NCBI GenBank assembly: GCA_023151145.1
Contig: JAKLJM010000007.1
Span: 1-24,305, forward strand
From: Bacteriovoracaceae bacterium
Lineage (GTDB): Bacteria > Bdellovibrionota > Bacteriovoracia > Bacteriovoracales > Bacteriovoracaceae
Direction: 5' to 3'
DNA length: 24,305 bases
Under the pieces are notes generated by a model. The model was not told where the DNA came from and ran no database searches. It was given only the letters and a program-made list of their open reading frames with translations. Positions within the stretch are counted from its first letter, which is position 1, and the number at the start of each line of letters is the position of its first letter. This document shows, piece after piece, positions 21,562-24,305 of this stretch. The position numbers were made by a program, and so were the translations under genes.

Positions 21562-24305
21562 CTATTTATAAGATAAATTTGGATTTAACCACTTTTCAAT
21601 CTTTTCAACACTCATATGCTTACGTTGAGCATAATTCTCAATTTGATCTCGAGCAATTTGGCCAACATTAAAATACTTAGATTTTGGATGGTGAAAAAAG
21701 TAACCACTAACTGTACTTGGTGGATTCATGGCAAAACTTTCGGTAAGTGTTGCTTGAAGATTTTTTTCAACATCTAAAATTTTCCATAGTGTTTCTTTTT
21801 CAGTGTGATCAGGACAAGCCGGATAACCTGGCGCTGGACGAATTCCGCGATATTTTTCTTGAATCAAATCTTCAATACTTAAATTTTCGTTAGCACCATA
21901 ACCCCAAAGAGTTCTGACATGTTTATGCAAATATTCTGCATAAGCTTCAGCTAAACGATCACCAATTGCTTTTACCATAATAGATGAATAGTCATCGCCC
22001 TTAACTTCATATTCCTTGGCCAAACGTTCAACTTGATCACCGATTGTTACAACAAAAGCCCCTATTGAATCGTTTGATTTAAGATCAGAGGCAACAAAGT
22101 CTGCAAGGCAATACTGGGCTGAACCCTCAAGTTCTTTTGCTTTTTGTTGTCTTAGAAAATGTAATGTTGCAAAAGCTTGGGTGCTATTTGGTTGATACAG
22201 ATGAACGTCTTCATTTTCACTTACAGCATGCCAAATTCCGTAGACAGCTTTTGGCTGTAAAAGGTTTTCTTTGATAATTTTATTTAGCATTAATTCGGCA
22301 TCGTGAAAGAGTTTTTTAGCTTCATCACCATAATCAGGATGATTAAAGATTTTTGGATATGTCCCTTTCAGTTCCCAGGTCCAAAAGAATGGAGACCAAT
22401 CAATAAAAGTTGCCAGTTCCTTAACAGAAACTTGATGTTGAAAGACACCTGACTCAGGAATTTTTGGAATATCGAATTTTTCTTCACTATGAAATTTATC
22501 ATGTCGAGCTTCTTCAAAACTTAAAAGTTCAGAATGTTGGCCAAGGGCTTTGATATGTCTTTCTTTTAATTTTGAATAACTGACTTTTAAATCATTAAAA
22601 TATTTTTCTCTTTTCTCAGGAGTTGAAAGGAGGGTTAAAACTTCAACAACTAATGAAGCATCGTTTACATGAACAACTGGTGATGAATAATGATCGGCAA
22701 TTTTAATGGCGGTATGAGCTTTTGATGTTGTTGCCCCACCGATGAGTACAGGTATATTTATACCTAGTCGGTTAAATTCTTGTACGTTGGCTATCATCTC
22801 ATCTAATGATGGAGTAATTAAACCAGACAAACCAACAAATTGCGCCTGATGTTCATTAATAGCATGAATAATGTCTTTAACGTGTACCATGACTCCAAGG
22901 TCAACAACTTTATATCCATTACAGCCTAAAACGACGGCGACAATATTTTTCCCGATATCGTGAACATCACCTTTAACTGTAGCAATGACAAATGTTCCTT
23001 GATTGCTAACTCCCATCGGGTTGTTGCGTTTTTCCTCTTCCATGTAGGGTTGAAGATAGGCGACGGCTTTTTTCATTACTCTTGCTGATTTTACAACTTG
23101 AGGTAAGAACATTTTTCCTTGACCAAAAAGTTCACCAACAACTTTCATTGCTTCCATCAATGGACCTTCAATAACATTTAATGGTCGCTGATATTTAATG
23201 CGAGCCTCTTCTGTATCAATTTCAATATAGCTATCGATACCTTTGACAAGGGAGTAGTTCATTCTTTCTTCAAGCGAGAAATTTCGCCATTCTTCAACTA
23301 GTGTTGCTTTTTCGGTGTTTTGTCCCTTGAGAGATTCTGCTAGTTGAATTAATTCTTCAGTGGCTTCCGAATGTGTATTTAAAATCACAGCTTCACATTT
23401 ATTTTTTAGCTCGGGATTTATTTCGTCGTAAACCGCCAGCATACCAGCATTTACGATTCCCATATCAAGACCAGCTTGAATGGCATGGTATAAAAAGACT
23501 GAGTGCATGGCTTCTCTTACGATATTATTGCCACGAAAAGAAAAAGATAGATTTGAGACACCACCAGAAGTAAGTGCACCTGGACACTTGATTTTAATTT
23601 CTTTAATGGCCTCAATGAAATTTAAAGCATAACGATCATGTTCTTCAATTCCGGTTGCAACAGTTAATATATTGCAATCAAAAATAATATCAGTTGGATC
23701 GAAGTTTAGTTTTTCAACTAATAGGTTATAGGCCCTTACACAAATTCGGACTTTTTCTTCGGTAGAAACAGCTTGGCCTAACTCATCAAAAGCCATAACT
23801 ACAACAGCAGCACCATATCTTTTACAAAGCTCTGCATGTTGAAGAAATTGTTCTTCGCCTTCTTTTAGTGAAATTGAATTAACTATTCCTTTTCCTTGTA
23901 AACATTTTAAACCAGCTTCAATGACTTCCCATTTTGAAGAGTCAATCATGATTGGAACTTTCGCAATATCAGGTTCTGAGGCAACAAGGTTTAAAAAATG
24001 GACCATGCATGCTTTTGAATCAAGAAGTCCTTCATCAAAATTGATATCGATAATATTCGCTCCGTTCTCTACTTGTTGACGAGCTACTTTTAAGGCTTCA
24101 TCAAAGTTGTTTGCTTTAATAAGTTTAGAGAATAAAGGAGAGCCAGTGACATTCGTTCTTTCACCAACCATGTAAAAAGGTTTATTTTTTTCGTTTGCAA
24201 GCTCTAGGTTAAGGGCCTCAAGTCCTGAGAGACGAGTTTGTTTTTTGATTGTTTGAATTTTTCTTGGGGTTCTATTATTGAGTTTTTGAGCTATTGCCTT
24301 AATAT
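21562..24305 (-). CDS. metH: Cobalamin-dependent methionine synthase MetH (5' end outside window)
   Basis: The frame stays open to the window edge, so ATG 24171 is internal. Upstream residues NNRTPRKIQ and RLSGLEALN match the end of the MetH homocysteine-binding domain and its linker. Next are the pterin-binding barrel (VGERTNVTGS, RQQVENGANIIDINFDEG, GGVSNLSFSFRGN) and the helical cap (EGPLMEAMKVVGELFGQGKM). The cobalamin domain has GDVHDIGKNI, whose His (codon 22960-22962) ligates cobalt, plus LSGLITPSLDEM and LIGGATTSKAH. The C-terminal reactivation domain ends with RGIRPAPGYPACPDHTEK, which binds AdoMet. It methylates homocysteine from methyl-tetrahydrofolate. It needs cobalamin, which the uptake system in this window can supply. 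The catalytic zinc cysteines lie outside. Confidence 0.97.
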   Translation of the reverse strand, partial: IKAIAQKLNNRTPRKIQTIKKQTRLSGLEALNLELANEKNKPFYMVGERTNVTGSPLFSKLIKANNFDEALKVARQQVENGANIIDINFDEGLLDSKACMVHFLNLVASEPDIAKVPIMIDSSKWEVIEAGLKCLQGKGIVNSISLKEGEEQFLQHAELCKRYGAAVVVMAFDELGQAVSTEEKVRICVRAYNLLVEKLNFDPTDIIFDCNILTVATGIEEHDRYALNFIEAIKEIKIKCPGALTSGGVSNLSFSFRGNNIVREAMHSVFLYHAIQAGLDMGIVNAGMLAVYDEINPELKNKCEAVILNTHSEATEELIQLAESLKGQNTEKATLVEEWRNFSLEERMNYSLVKGIDSYIEIDTEEARIKYQRPLNVIEGPLMEAMKVVGELFGQGKMFLPQVVKSARVMKKAVAYLQPYMEEEKRNNPMGVSNQGTFVIATVKGDVHDIGKNIVAVVLGCNGYKVVDLGVMVHVKDIIHAINEHQAQFVGLSGLITPSLDEMIANVQEFNRLGINIPVLIGGATTSKAHTAIKIADHYSSPVVHVNDASLVVEVLTLLSTPEKREKYFNDLKVSYSKLKERHIKALGQHSELLSFEEARHDKFHSEEKFDIPKIPESGVFQHQVSVKELATFIDWSPFFWTWELKGTYPKIFNHPDYGDEAKKLFHDAELMLNKIIKENLLQPKAVYGIWHAVSENEDVHLYQPNSTQAFATLHFLRQQKAKELEGSAQYCLADFVASDLKSNDSIGAFVVTIGDQVERLAKEYEVKGDDYSSIMVKAIGDRLAEAYAEYLHKHVRTLWGYGANENLSIEDLIQEKYRGIRPAPGYPACPDHTEKETLWKILDVEKNLQATLTESFAMNPPSTVSGYFFHHPKSKYFNVGQIARDQIENYAQRKHMSVEKIEKWLNPNLSYK

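Noticed and set aside
21562..24171. MetH lacking the homocysteine-binding domain
   Set aside because: The frame continues past the internal ATG to the window edge with residues matching the end of that domain, so the gene is cut by the window, not truncated.
1..24305. CRISPR arrays, tRNA or rRNA genes, insertion sequences, prophage genes
   Set aside because: No spaced direct repeats, cloverleaf-like blocks, transposase motifs or phage structural genes were seen; nearly all the sequence is accounted for by the genes listed.

Overview
The window is low-GC, tightly packed bacterial DNA from a Gram-negative organism. It carries a TonB-dependent outer-membrane receptor, many exported proteins and sigma-54 promoters. 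Several small exported proteins and DNA-binding genes match nothing I recognise. The gene set and low GC suggest a Bacteriovorax/Peredibacter-type member of the Bdellovibrionota, but this is inference; no rRNA or marker gene is present to prove it.

Layout. (1) 1-907: the 3' end of a MacB/FtsX-type ABC permease, converging on a clearly broken FkbM-family methyltransferase gene. (2) 908-2475: a sigma-54 promoter with a palindromic upstream site, a small secreted protein whose outline recalls OB-fold/NTR (TIMP-like) domains, and a secreted matrixin-like zinc metalloprotease. A strong terminator-like hairpin lies inside the protease signal-peptide codons. (3) 2553-4781: a hairpin that covers a Shine-Dalgarno site, then three unrecognised genes joined by ATGA overlaps, then an exported coiled-coil protein. 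(4) 4878-8614: a Yej-type peptide importer (binding protein and two permeases) without its ATPase, closed by a strong terminator. (5) 8616-13366: a BtuB-like receptor divergent from a binding protein-permease-ATPase operon, probably for cobalamin. (6) 13361-16181: an HtrA/DegP-like protease, a phosphatidylserine decarboxylase with an altered processing triad, and an endonuclease/exonuclease/phosphatase-family enzyme. (7) 16194-17147: a second sigma-54 promoter with tandem upstream sites, driving two small putative DNA-binding proteins. (8) 17199-18256: a repeat-rich Ala/Pro/Thr/Glu small lipoprotein with its own promoter and terminator, and a short MetE-like barrel protein. (9) 18371-21150: a sugar-related operon of aldose 1-epimerase-like protein, frameshifted ADP-ribosylglycohydrolase and PQQ-dependent sugar dehydrogenase. 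(10) 21153-24305: cobalamin-dependent methionine synthase MetH (5' end outside the window) followed by a small unknown gene.

A corrinoid/methionine theme links three blocks: a B12-type uptake system, MetH, and a MetE-like protein that keeps the zinc-ligand pattern. The most distinctive observations are the two sigma-54 promoters with paired upstream sites, the protease with a neighbouring inhibitor-like protein and embedded terminator hairpin, the Asp-to-Glu change in the decarboxylase triad, and the single +1 frame break in an otherwise intact ADP-ribosylglycohydrolase. I saw no tRNA, rRNA, CRISPR array, insertion sequence or cobalamin riboswitch.
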